NCBI GenBank assembly: GCA_041393015.1
Contig: JAWKKV010000001.1
Span: 744,001 to 808,000, forward strand
Reading direction: 5' to 3'
DNA: 64,000 nucleotides
Source of the DNA: JAGQYH01 sp041393015
Lineage (GTDB): Bacteria > Bacteroidota > Bacteroidia > Chitinophagales > JADIYW01
A program made the translations under genes and the position numbers. Under the pieces are notes generated by a model, which saw only the letters and a program-made list of their open reading frames with translations, was not told where the DNA came from and did not search any database. Shown piece after piece: positions 28,013 through 36,513 of this stretch; within the stretch, counting starts at the first letter, position 1, and each line of letters starts with the position of its first letter.

Positions 28013-29503
28013 CTAATTCACCGCATCACTAGCCTTCTTCTCCATAACTTTTACCTTGGTTCCCGAACTTAGATTGTCTGACAATTCCATTCCATTTAAA
28101 ATGGCAAACTCTTTTTGTCTATCTGTTGGAATTCCCTTTTGTGTTAAAAACGCTTGTAATGTTGTACTGTTATCAACTGATACCACTTTAATTCTTTCCG
28201 GCAAGACATTAATCTTACTTAGGTCTGTCAATTGTTTAAAATTAACCATGGTGTTATCAAAGTTAGGTTCAAACTTAGTGTAATCCTTCTTCTCACATAA
28301 ACCATGAAACAAATAAATCAAGTCGTTGTAAGCAATTAAAACCGTTTGCATAGCCAATGGCTCCGGTTGTTCACTAGTCGTTGATACGGCATTAGGATCC
28401 GATTGAGGATAATCAGCCACTATTCCATAAGCATTTAAACCGTGAACTTTAAACGCCTTCTCTTTAATGTTCTGCAACTTATACATTTCTTTAATTTCTG
28501 CTGCGGCTTCCGCCAGTGTTGATTTTTGTGATAAGGTGAAGACGATTAGAGCATCTCCTTTTTCCGGTGCCATTTGCACTTGAGTAGGCGAATTCATTAA
28601 TTGCCAATTCGTTGGAACAGGAAACTGAAATTTCAGTTCAGGATGATAAAAAGTATTGCCTTCCGTATATCCTTGACGAGGATCTTCCCCATAAATAATG
28701 CCATTGATCATGTCTAAATAACCATCTCTATTGACATTATTGGGAGTAGCGTTGTGCTCTTCATGCCATTTCTCTGTCAACTTGTTTACGTCATTATATC
28801 GTCGTCCCGGATCGGGATGTGTAGAATAAAACTCCGGCAACCTGCCTTCTCCTCCTCCGCTCATTCTATCTAATGTTTTAAAGAAATCTGCCATTTGGTG
28901 AGCATCATAGCCAACGGTTGAAGAATAATCAACGCCTAAAACATCAGATTCACTTTCTGCAGATCTAGAGAATTTTAGAAACAGCAATTCTAATCCTTGC
29001 ATCGCTTCTCCTCCAAATTCTCTAAACTTTTCTGAAGCAATCATACCGCCAATAAAAGCAATTTGACCGATCATTTGCTTGGTATACTGTTGCGCTGAAT
29101 GGCGAGCCGCAATGTGTCCAATTTCATGCCCTAAAACGCCGGCAAACTGAGCTTCGTTGTTAAAGTGAGCCATAATGCCTCTAGTAAAATAAACATATCC
29201 TCCCGGTACAGCAAAAGCATTGACCACATCTGAATCAACCACTTTAAACTCATAATCTAGTCCCGGGCGATGTGAAATAGCTGCCATAGCTTCTCCTTTT
29301 TCCTGAATAAAGTTTTGAAGCTCTTCGTTAGGATATAAACCATATTGAGCAATGATGGCCGGATCACTTTGTTTACCCATCGCAATTTCTTGCGCTTCAG
29401 ACATAAAACTTAATTGCTTTTTGCCGGTCACCGGGTTCACCGCACAAGCTGATACAAAAACAATAAGTATAATCAATAAAGAAATTTTATTCAAAGACAT
29501 CAT
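28013..29503 (-). CDS. M48-family metalloprotease lipoprotein
   Basis: A 496-residue envelope protease related to BepA/LoiP. A lipoprotein signal is present (IILIVFVSACAVNP, lipobox VSAC). The zinc motif HEIGH lies in LGHEIGHIAARHSAQQ (near 130), with the third ligand Glu in SAESESDVLGVDYS. Whereas BepA ends in TPRs, the C-terminal half here (about 265-496) is a different domain resembling the extensions of Bacteroidota M48 proteins, ending with an ILNGMELSDNLSSGTKVKV segment that resembles a LysM-like fold. It probably acts in outer-membrane protein quality control. Confidence 0.92.
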   Translation of the reverse strand: MMSLNKISLLIILIVFVSACAVNPVTGKKQLSFMSEAQEIAMGKQSDPAIIAQYGLYPNEELQNFIQEKGEAMAAISHRPGLDYEFKVVDSDVVNAFAVPGGYVYFTRGIMAHFNNEAQFAGVLGHEIGHIAARHSAQQYTKQMIGQIAFIGGMIASEKFREFGGEAMQGLELLFLKFSRSAESESDVLGVDYSSTVGYDAHQMADFFKTLDRMSGGGEGRLPEFYSTHPDPGRRYNDVNKLTEKWHEEHNATPNNVNRDGYLDMINGIIYGEDPRQGYTEGNTFYHPELKFQFPVPTNWQLMNSPTQVQMAPEKGDALIVFTLSQKSTLAEAAAEIKEMYKLQNIKEKAFKVHGLNAYGIVADYPQSDPNAVSTTSEQPEPLAMQTVLIAYNDLIYLFHGLCEKKDYTKFEPNFDNTMVNFKQLTDLSKINVLPERIKVVSVDNSTTLQAFLTQKGIPTDRQKEFAILNGMELSDNLSSGTKVKVMEKKASDAVN

Positions 29504-29630
29504 AGTGTGTATCGTTTAGATATTTCAATAAAGGGAAAATAGAATTTTTCCCTGCTCCATAACGAAGTTAGTGCAATATTTGTGCCTATAAAAGTTATTA
29601 TTGAAACTTATAATTTATTAATTTGTGCTA

Positions 29631-30515
29631 ATGTCAAAACCAATTATATTCCTCATTTGTTTTCTAAGCATCCTTTCTTGTCAAGAAGAAACAACATCTA
29701 ATAATTTCAGAGTTCCTATTGCTACCAATGGCATTACTTACCATGATGATTTAATTTGGGTAACTGATTTAATCGGTCAGTCTATCACAGCAGTTGATCC
29801 ACAAACGGGTATTATGGTAAAACAATATGATTTCAGATCTTTTAATATTGGGCCCGATGATCTTGTGTTTTTAGAAGATGGAAGCACCATCTGGACGGCA
29901 CCTATTGCAGGAAAAGTTGGAAAAATTACGACTGAGGGAAAAATTGTAGTATTGGCAGAAGAAGAATCTAGCATTAATCCAATTACTCAAAATACCGTCA
30001 CCAATGAAATCTTTATTGGTCAACAAGATTTTGGTGGAGATCTTAAAAAAATAAATCCAAATAGTGGCTTGCTAACAACGGTTGCAACCGAATTGCCTTC
30101 ATTAAATGGTTTTGCATTTGCAGAAGACAATTTACTCTATGCTCCTCTTTTTAATATGGACAGGTTGTTAGATGGGTATGGAGGAATTATTAAAATAAAT
30201 ACTTTAACCGGTTTGTTTGAAGATTGGGAAGTATCGTTTCCAGAGGATCCTAACAAAACTAAATTTAAAAACACCACCGCTATTAAGAGTGATCTAAATG
30301 GATCTATTTATGTTTTAGAATCAACCACTCCGGCCGTTTATAAAGTAAACTTAGATTCAGGTGAAGCATACAGATTTGGAACACTTCCTTCGATTGCAGC
30401 GGATAATATAGCCCTAGATGAAAATGACAATGTATATGTTACTACCTTTATACAAAATATTGTCTTTGTGTTTGATAAAGACGGCAACAGAAGAAAAATT
30501 ACAATTCAGAATTAG
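29631..30515 (+). CDS. Lipoprotein with SMP-30/gluconolactonase-like beta-propeller
   Basis: A protein of about 294 residues with a lipoprotein signal (FLICFLSILSCQEE) and a repeated propeller pattern in which aspartate-rich strands recur (ITYHDDLIWVTDLIGQSITA, LDENDNVYVTTFIQNIVFVF). This resembles SMP-30/NHL-type six-bladed propellers. Catalytic residues of lactonases could not be confirmed. A GTG two codons upstream (29625) is possible, but the ATG at 29631 is preferred. The next gene starts immediately after its stop, so the two are co-translated. Confidence 0.75.
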   Translation: MSKPIIFLICFLSILSCQEETTSNNFRVPIATNGITYHDDLIWVTDLIGQSITAVDPQTGIMVKQYDFRSFNIGPDDLVFLEDGSTIWTAPIAGKVGKITTEGKIVVLAEEESSINPITQNTVTNEIFIGQQDFGGDLKKINPNSGLLTTVATELPSLNGFAFAEDNLLYAPLFNMDRLLDGYGGIIKINTLTGLFEDWEVSFPEDPNKTKFKNTTAIKSDLNGSIYVLESTTPAVYKVNLDSGEAYRFGTLPSIAADNIALDENDNVYVTTFIQNIVFVFDKDGNRRKITIQN

Positions 30516-31400
30516 ATGAAAAATATTATTTACATATTTATTGGATTGGCTCTGTTTGGCTGTAGAGACAATAGTAAAGAGTTTCCGGAAAATTATTTAG
30601 ATGATTTGGAAGCATGGAAGGGAGAAAGAGATGTAAAACTTAGAGCCGAAGATGGCTATGTAAATTTAGTGGGTTTATATTGGTTACAAGAAGGTGAAAA
30701 TACAATTGGATCCGACACTTCCAACAATGTAGTTTTCCCAGCCGGTGCCAGCTCAAGAATTGGTTCTGTTTTTCTTAAAGATCATGAAGTTGTTTTTGAA
30801 TGTGCTGATGATGTAGAAGTAGTGGTGGATTCCTTTTGTTTAAACGGAGGAGTTATCTATAGTGAAAAGGATAGTGTTCAAACCATTTTAACTCATGGAC
30901 ACTACGATTGGCACATCATTGAAAGAGCAGGAAACTATGGCATTCGATTAAGAGACCTTAACCATCCCAAAACTCAAGAGCCTCTAAATATGGCTTACTT
31001 TCACGTTTCCAAAGATTGGATAATAACAGCCAAATATGAACTGTTTGAGACTCCCAAAACCATCAAAATTGACAATATAGTAGGCTTTAATTTTGATGAA
31101 AACATTGAAGGCAAACTCACTTTTGAATTGGATGGCCAATCATATACTTTATTGCCTTCTGTGGATGATGAAGGCATGTTTATCATGTTTGCAGATGGCA
31201 CTAGCGGAGAAACAACATATGGCTCTGGTAGATATCTAATGGCCAGCTTACCGGATGAAGAAGGAAATGTAATATTAGATTTTAATAAAGCCTATAATCC
31301 GCCATGTGCTTTTACAGAATATGCTACGTGTCCTTTACCTCCAAGAGAGAATATTCTAGAAGTGAATATTGAAGCTGGCGAGAAAAGATTTGGAGAGTAA
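30516..31400 (+). CDS. DUF1684-family lipoprotein
   Basis: A 294-residue lipoprotein (signal FIGLALFGCRDN) whose body matches DUF1684: YVNLVGLYWLQEGENTIGSD near the start, an FHA-like middle, and the C-terminal NKAYNPPCAFTEYATCPLPP with conserved N-x-x-Y-N-P-P-C and CPLPP motifs. The biochemical role of DUF1684 is unknown. Its ATG directly abuts the stop of the propeller lipoprotein, so they form a two-gene operon. It is convergent with the LEA-type gene, whose stop is 2 bases away. Confidence 0.85.
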   Translation: MKNIIYIFIGLALFGCRDNSKEFPENYLDDLEAWKGERDVKLRAEDGYVNLVGLYWLQEGENTIGSDTSNNVVFPAGASSRIGSVFLKDHEVVFECADDVEVVVDSFCLNGGVIYSEKDSVQTILTHGHYDWHIIERAGNYGIRLRDLNHPKTQEPLNMAYFHVSKDWIITAKYELFETPKTIKIDNIVGFNFDENIEGKLTFELDGQSYTLLPSVDDEGMFIMFADGTSGETTYGSGRYLMASLPDEEGNVILDFNKAYNPPCAFTEYATCPLPPRENILEVNIEAGEKRFGE

Positions 31401-31402
31401 TT

Positions 31403-32296
31403 CTATTTTTCTTCGTTATTGTCCTTTCTCCTTCCCATTAATTCCATTTCGCTTTCATGAAATAAATTTACATTCATTGGAGTTCCATCTTCTTGCTCAA
31501 TTATCATGGTAACATCCATGGTGTATGGCCACATTTTGTTAGGTCTAAATGCCACTCTTAAACCATCCCTAACCAATTCTAAATTGTCAATATTTATGGT
31601 CGCCGTAAACTCACTGGTTGATTGAGGATTCACCATTACTTCCTTATTGGTTGTGGCTCTTCCCGAAAATAAATCTAAAAACACAATATTGGCATCTATA
31701 TTCTTGATTTGAATTTTGTAATTATTAGGATTGTGAATGCTAAAATCAATGGAATAAATAGCGTCGTGTAAACTCAACTCTTCCTTGTTAACGCCCAAAA
31801 CATCTATTTTAGGCAATTGAGGAGCAGCAATACGTTTATCGATTTTAACATTAAACTTTGTTTTTCCTGCAAGTGGTAAATCTAAATAGTTGTCAAAATA
31901 AATAATTAAGTTAGTACTGTCCCCTTCTTCTAAAGACGACATCTTTCCCTTCAAAGCGTCTCTTTTCATTACCAAAGGAAGCCTTATAGTATCCACCTTT
32001 TTATCGTCAAAAAGTGTCCCAATTTTTTTACTCCCCTGTGAAAACTGAGTGCTGTCAAAATAAATTTTATATGCTACGCTATCTATGGTGAGATTTAAAA
32101 AATAAGAGCTGGATAGCAATACTTCAAAATCCAATAAAATCTCCTCTGGATTGATTTGGGTGTCCACTGTTCTAATATCGTATTTAATGGGATTAATCAC
32201 TTTTAACCAATACTTTGGATTGATAATAATGGCTATCGTAAGTGCTACAATTAATACAGCTATAATGGCGAAGAAAATTTTTAAAGCCTTTTTCAT
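31403..32296 (-). CDS. LEA14/WHy-like membrane-anchored protein
   Basis: A 297-residue protein with one N-terminal membrane helix (about 5-28) and a mostly beta periplasmic body. DAIYSIDFSIHNPNNYKIQIKN near 180 is typical of LEA type 2/WHy domains, where asparagine-proline pairs occur in water-stress proteins. An earlier repeat (EILLDFEVLLSSSYFLNLTI) suggests two WHy-like domains. Function is not established. It is alone on the minus strand. Confidence 0.75.
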   Translation of the reverse strand: MKKALKIFFAIIAVLIVALTIAIIINPKYWLKVINPIKYDIRTVDTQINPEEILLDFEVLLSSSYFLNLTIDSVAYKIYFDSTQFSQGSKKIGTLFDDKKVDTIRLPLVMKRDALKGKMSSLEEGDSTNLIIYFDNYLDLPLAGKTKFNVKIDKRIAAPQLPKIDVLGVNKEELSLHDAIYSIDFSIHNPNNYKIQIKNIDANIVFLDLFSGRATTNKEVMVNPQSTSEFTATINIDNLELVRDGLRVAFRPNKMWPYTMDVTMIIEQEDGTPMNVNLFHESEMELMGRRKDNNEEK

Positions 32297-32482
32297 AGGA
32301 TGTGTCTTATTCGTTTGTTTCTATTGTAATAGGATAATAATTTGAAATTAAGAAGAATAAACGCAACAATGTCTGATGGTGTTAACATTTGCAAAGAAAG
32401 TTCTAATTGTGACATTTATCAATTTTCAAATATTTGTTTTCGTATTTTTAACCCAATACCTTAAATCCTTGATTAATCTATT

Positions 32483-33076
32483 ATGCGTCAACTCTTTACT
32501 TTATTATTTGCAACGATACTGTCTACTGGTTTTGCTCAGATTAAAAACGTTGCTTTACCCGTCAACAGTTTTGCTCCCGAATTTACTGCTATTGATCATT
32601 TAGGTGACACCATATCTAGTCAAGAAATTTTAGAAGAAAGCGATTATATAGTATTAATATTCTATAGAGGCAATTGGTGCAGCTACTGTAAAATGCACCT
32701 AAGCACCTTACAAGATAGTTTGCCTCTTTTGTTAGATAAAAATGCAACGGTTATTGCTGTTACTCCTGAAAAAAATGAATCTATTGAAAAAATGGTGGGT
32801 ATTACCGGAGCTAAATTTTCAATCGTTCACGATAAAGATTATAAAATAATGAAAGCATATAATGTTGATTATATCATCAACAATTTAACCGTTACAAAGT
32901 ATTTAGGGCCCGTTCAAAGTCGAACAGCCAAAGCCAATGGCAATGATGATGGCGTCTTGCCCGTACCCGCCACCTATCTTATTGGAAAAAATGGCATGAT
33001 AAAGTGGGTTCAATTTGATCCTGATTATTCTAAAAGGTCATCTATTGGCGAGATTTTGGAAGCCATGGAAGAATAA
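32483..33076 (+). CDS. Exported redoxin (AhpC/TSA-like)
   Basis: A 197-residue thioredoxin-fold protein with a signal peptide (about 1-19, ending STGFAQ). The active site GNWCSYCKMHL near 73 has a thioredoxin-like CxxC in the peroxiredoxin position; the segment AVTPEKNESIEKMV and the end GMIKWVQFDPDYSKR match the AhpC/TSA-redoxin family. It is probably a periplasmic thiol-disulphide or peroxide protein. A small membrane-protein gene follows 14 bases later. Confidence 0.88.
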   Translation: MRQLFTLLFATILSTGFAQIKNVALPVNSFAPEFTAIDHLGDTISSQEILEESDYIVLIFYRGNWCSYCKMHLSTLQDSLPLLLDKNATVIAVTPEKNESIEKMVGITGAKFSIVHDKDYKIMKAYNVDYIINNLTVTKYLGPVQSRTAKANGNDDGVLPVPATYLIGKNGMIKWVQFDPDYSKRSSIGEILEAMEE

Positions 33077-33090
33077 AACATTTTTATTGA

Positions 33091-33450
33091 ATGGTAGAAA
33101 TTCAAAAAGCATTTGATCATTATTGGGGCATTATAGCCGGTATATTAATTGGTGCCGGAGTTTTTGGTCATGCTCTACGCTTAGAAGTACTAGGGTTTGA
33201 AGCATGGACAGGAAGGCATACTGTCGCATCGGCCGGAGTAGCATTGTATCTGGTAGCGGGAATCTTAGTCTATTTCAAAAAAAAGCTAGGCCTTTGGATC
33301 GCTATTGTTGGTCCATTAATAGGTATTACAGCGGTTACTATTTCGCCAAATGCTTCAATTGATACTTTTCAATTAATATTGGGCATCCCTCAGTTTTTAG
33401 CCATCTTTCTTTCTATATATCTACTATTGCAACTAAAGCAAAAAGCGTAA
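33091..33450 (+). CDS. Small four-helix membrane protein, unknown
   Basis: A 119-residue integral membrane protein with four hydrophobic segments, near residues 13-32, 43-62, 66-85 and 93-115, ending KQKA. No family signature was recognised. It follows the redoxin gene closely and may be co-transcribed, but no functional link is evident. Confidence 0.7.
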   Translation: MVEIQKAFDHYWGIIAGILIGAGVFGHALRLEVLGFEAWTGRHTVASAGVALYLVAGILVYFKKKLGLWIAIVGPLIGITAVTISPNASIDTFQLILGIPQFLAIFLSIYLLLQLKQKA

Positions 33451-33523
33451 AAAAAAAATTTAGAGTGCTTATTCAACAATATCGGCTAAAATTTGTCAGT
33501 TAAGATATACCAACATCCAATTG

Positions 33524-34183
33524 ATGAGTAAGCAGAAAATATATAACTTTTTACGTGACTTAACGGCCAACAATTCTAAAGAATGGATGGACCAAAATAG
33601 AAAGTACTATTTAGAGGCTAAGGAAATTTGGTTGGATCAAATTAGTTTGATATTGAAACGATTAAGCATACACGACCCTAAAATGGGGCAATTGGAGCCT
33701 AAAAAAACCATCATGCGGATCAATACCAACAGGCGTTTTCATCCGGACAAACCCATTTACAAAGATAATTTTGCTTTTAGCCCCAGTACCATGAATGAAG
33801 CTGCTTTTTATATTCATATCTCCCCAAAGGAAACATTTATTGGCGGCGGCTTTCATAATCCAGACAACACAATACTAAAGAAAATTAGAGATGCTATTGA
33901 TTACGACGGTGATCAATTCAAGAAAATAATTGCCAGTAAGGAATTTCAAGATTTTTATGGTGGACTACCAGAAGATCCCAATCAATTAAAAACAAGTCCA
34001 AGAGGTTTCAGCGAAGATCATAAACACATTGATCTTTTAAATAGAAAAAGTTTTACCGGAATTAAACCGCTTACTCAAAAAGAATTTTTATCTGACCATT
34101 TTATTGATTTGGTAGAGCAATCGTTCGTTACCATCCAACCATTTAATGCCTATTTACAGAAAGCTGTAGACTTCGAAAATTAA
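33524..34183 (+). CDS. DUF2461 family protein
   Basis: A 219-residue protein of the DUF2461/TIGR02453 family, recognisable from the N-terminal NFLRDLTANNSKEWMDQNR and the central block MRINTNRRFHPDKPIYKDNF. Family members occur widely, and their function is unknown. The upstream TTG at 33521 is possible, but the adjacent ATG is the better start. It is the last gene before rpoD. Confidence 0.88.
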   Translation: MSKQKIYNFLRDLTANNSKEWMDQNRKYYLEAKEIWLDQISLILKRLSIHDPKMGQLEPKKTIMRINTNRRFHPDKPIYKDNFAFSPSTMNEAAFYIHISPKETFIGGGFHNPDNTILKKIRDAIDYDGDQFKKIIASKEFQDFYGGLPEDPNQLKTSPRGFSEDHKHIDLLNRKSFTGIKPLTQKEFLSDHFIDLVEQSFVTIQPFNAYLQKAVDFEN

Positions 34184-34411
34184 AGTTCTACCTTAAATAA
34201 TAGGAAAACCGAAAAAATTTCCTTATATTATGAGATGGCGCACTGTGGAAATCTTACTCTTATTCAAATTTATTCAATTTCTGTGCGATGTAAATCGCTA
34301 CTAACCAATCACGTGGTCTTTTAGTGCTTCAACCTTACAGGTAAAAACTTTCTAATTATCTGATGCACCACTAACTCTATTTTTTAATTCATTTCAACTA
34401 AACAATTATAT

Positions 34412-35284
34412 ATGCGAGCATTTGTTATTTCTAATTCTATTACACCAAGAGAGCAACGATCAGTAGAACGTTATTTACAAGACGTTTCTAAATACGATGT
34501 TTTGTCTCCTGATGAAGAAGCAAAATTATTCATGGAATACAAAAGTGGATGTGATTTAGCTTATAATAAAATTATAAATCACAATTTAAGGTTTGTTGTT
34601 TCCGTATCAAAAAAGTACCAAAATATGGGACTTACTTTAGGCGATTTAATAAATGAAGGAAATGTTGGCTTGATCAAAGCAGCTCAAAGATTTGATATTT
34701 CACGAGGATTTAAATTTATCTCGTATGCGGTTTGGTGGATCAGACAATCCATTTTACAAGCATTAAGCGACAAAGGGAGGAAAATTAGATTGCCATTAAA
34801 TGTTACTGCTAACATGTCTAAGGTTCGTCAAGCCATGGCGGTAATCAATCAACATGAAGAAAGAGAACCTACCATTGATGAATTAGCAGAAGCCACTGAA
34901 TTGTCTAGAAAAGTGGTTCAAAAGTGTTTGGATAATTATCAAAAATGTCAAAGCTTAGATAAGCCTTTAAACGAAGAAAGCGAAAACAGTTTAACAAGTG
35001 TATTGGTAGATGAAAGTCTAAGACAGCCTGATTACCAAATGGCGATTGTAGAAACTCAAAAGACGGATATTGATCGATTATTAAGCAAGCTTCCAGAAAG
35101 AGAAGCGACAGTGCTTTCAATGTTTTACGGTATCAACAGTGCCGGTGAATCCTCTTTATCAGATATTGCCGAAAAAGTAGGTGTTAGTAGAGAAAGGGTT
35201 CGTCAAATAAAGGATAAGGCTATTAGAATGCTTCGCGGTAAAGCGCATAAAATTAATTATGCTGCTACTTTTAGTGCCAACTAA
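34412..35284 (+). CDS. rpoD: Primary sigma factor of RNA polymerase
   Basis: A 290-residue sigma-70 protein of the short Bacteroidota type, lacking the large region 1.1 and non-conserved insertion of E. coli RpoD. Region 2 is clear (HNLRFVVSVSKKYQNMGLTLGDLINEGNVGL, then FISYAVWWIRQSILQAL), region 3 follows (LPLNVTANMSKVRQAM), and region 4 ends with the helix-turn-helix LSDIAEKVGVSRERVRQIKDKAIRML. It is a single gene with about 230 bases of upstream non-coding DNA. Its recognition of TAnnTTTG is known for Bacteroidota homologues and agrees with the -7 elements seen in this window. Confidence 0.96.
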   Translation: MRAFVISNSITPREQRSVERYLQDVSKYDVLSPDEEAKLFMEYKSGCDLAYNKIINHNLRFVVSVSKKYQNMGLTLGDLINEGNVGLIKAAQRFDISRGFKFISYAVWWIRQSILQALSDKGRKIRLPLNVTANMSKVRQAMAVINQHEEREPTIDELAEATELSRKVVQKCLDNYQKCQSLDKPLNEESENSLTSVLVDESLRQPDYQMAIVETQKTDIDRLLSKLPEREATVLSMFYGINSAGESSLSDIAEKVGVSRERVRQIKDKAIRMLRGKAHKINYAATFSAN

Positions 35285-35306
35285 GTTTTTTCCCATTTAC
35301 ATTCTG

Positions 35307-35356
35307 AATCTAGTTTCCGAGTAGTTATTAAAGCACTGCTACTCGGAAATTAGATT
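35307..35356. terminator. 18-bp inverted repeat between rpoD and the efflux adaptor gene
   Basis: The arms 35307-35324 and 35339-35356 pair over 18 positions with a single G-T wobble around a 14-base loop. The right arm consists of the last codons and stop of the efflux adaptor (NLISE-stop), and the left arm is an inverted copy of these codons. It lies between convergent genes and could end both transcripts, though no T tract follows. Confidence 0.6.
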
Positions 35357-36511
35357 AAATGCTCCCTTTGTAAGAAATTCTGTTTCCGGATCGAATGCAT
35401 CGCTGTTCAATATTTCAACATAACCTGAATGGCTTTGACCAATTTCCACTTCTTTTCTTTCAAAATCATAGGCATTCCCTGAATCACTATTTTTACTCAG
35501 CACAAAATATTTGTTTTCTACCTCCACAATAGCATCTTCCGGCAATGATAAATGGGCCGCAGAAACAGTATATATTTCTGCTTCTACATACATGCCTTGC
35601 GTAAATTTGTTGGATGCTTTTTCACCCCCTAAATCGCCATGAATTTGAATGGTTCGTTTAACGGGATCGACGGACTTATTAATTAAGTGAACCGTAGCAT
35701 CATAAGATTCGCTATTGCTGTTTTGCAATTTGAACTTTATTTTTTGCCCAACTGAAACTTTAGATAAATCGTTCTCAAAAATAGCTAGCTCTAAATGAAT
35801 TTGATTGGTGTTTACTATTGTAACAGCAACATCCGAAGGATTTAAATAAACTCCTTTATTAATGTTTATGCTTGTTACGTATCCACTTGATGGAGCATAA
35901 ATTGGAACAGTAGTGATGATATTACTCACAGATAAATCATTGGGATTAATACCCATTAACGACAGCTTTTTACGCAACGATTCAAACCTAGCTTTAGCCA
36001 CCAAATATTCTGATTCCGCTTTAAGAAAGATCTTTTGAGAGTTGATATTGTCTTTGGCTAAATTTTTTTGCCGTTCATAATCCGATTCTAAATAAGTTAA
36101 AGTTCCTTGCGTTTCAAGGTAATCTTGTTGTACTTCAACAAAATTTGGGTTTTCTAAAACAAATAGCAATTTTCCTTTATTGACCCATTGACCCGGCAAC
36201 AATTCTATGTCTTTTACATATCCTCCAAAATAGGCGATGACCGAAATTTGGTTTTGTGGAGGAACTTCTAACATCCCCGTTGCATTTACGATCTGATGAA
36301 AATCTCGGTTCTCTAGTTTCCCTAACTCCATACCGGAAGATTGAAACTGTAATTCAGTTAAGTGATAGGCATTTTCCTCAATAGGCAACACTTCTACAGT
36401 TTTCTCAACAGAAGATTCCCCTTTAGAAGAGCAAGACACAATGGTGATAAAAAGTATTAAGTATAGATAATTTATACCTTGCTTTACGATATATGATTTT
36501 TTGTTTCTCAT
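35339..36511 (-). CDS. Cus/Czc-type efflux periplasmic adaptor lipoprotein
   Basis: A 390-residue membrane-fusion protein linking the CusA-like pump to its outer-membrane channel. It has a lipoprotein-like signal (YLILFITIVSCSSKG), a biotinyl-lipoyl-like hairpin domain (GGYVKDIELLPGQWVNKGKLLFVLENPN near 90-115), a coiled-coil hairpin, and beta-barrel segments (NTNQIHLELAIFENDLSKVSVGQ; GGEKASNKFTQGMYVEAEIY). It starts 2 bases after the pump gene. Obvious metal-binding Met or Cys pairs at the N terminus were not found, so copper/silver versus zinc/cobalt specificity is open. Confidence 0.9.
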   Translation of the reverse strand: MRNKKSYIVKQGINYLYLILFITIVSCSSKGESSVEKTVEVLPIEENAYHLTELQFQSSGMELGKLENRDFHQIVNATGMLEVPPQNQISVIAYFGGYVKDIELLPGQWVNKGKLLFVLENPNFVEVQQDYLETQGTLTYLESDYERQKNLAKDNINSQKIFLKAESEYLVAKARFESLRKKLSLMGINPNDLSVSNIITTVPIYAPSSGYVTSININKGVYLNPSDVAVTIVNTNQIHLELAIFENDLSKVSVGQKIKFKLQNSNSESYDATVHLINKSVDPVKRTIQIHGDLGGEKASNKFTQGMYVEAEIYTVSAAHLSLPEDAIVEVENKYFVLSKNSDSGNAYDFERKEVEIGQSHSGYVEILNSDAFDPETEFLTKGAFNLISE

Positions 36512-36513
36512 CT

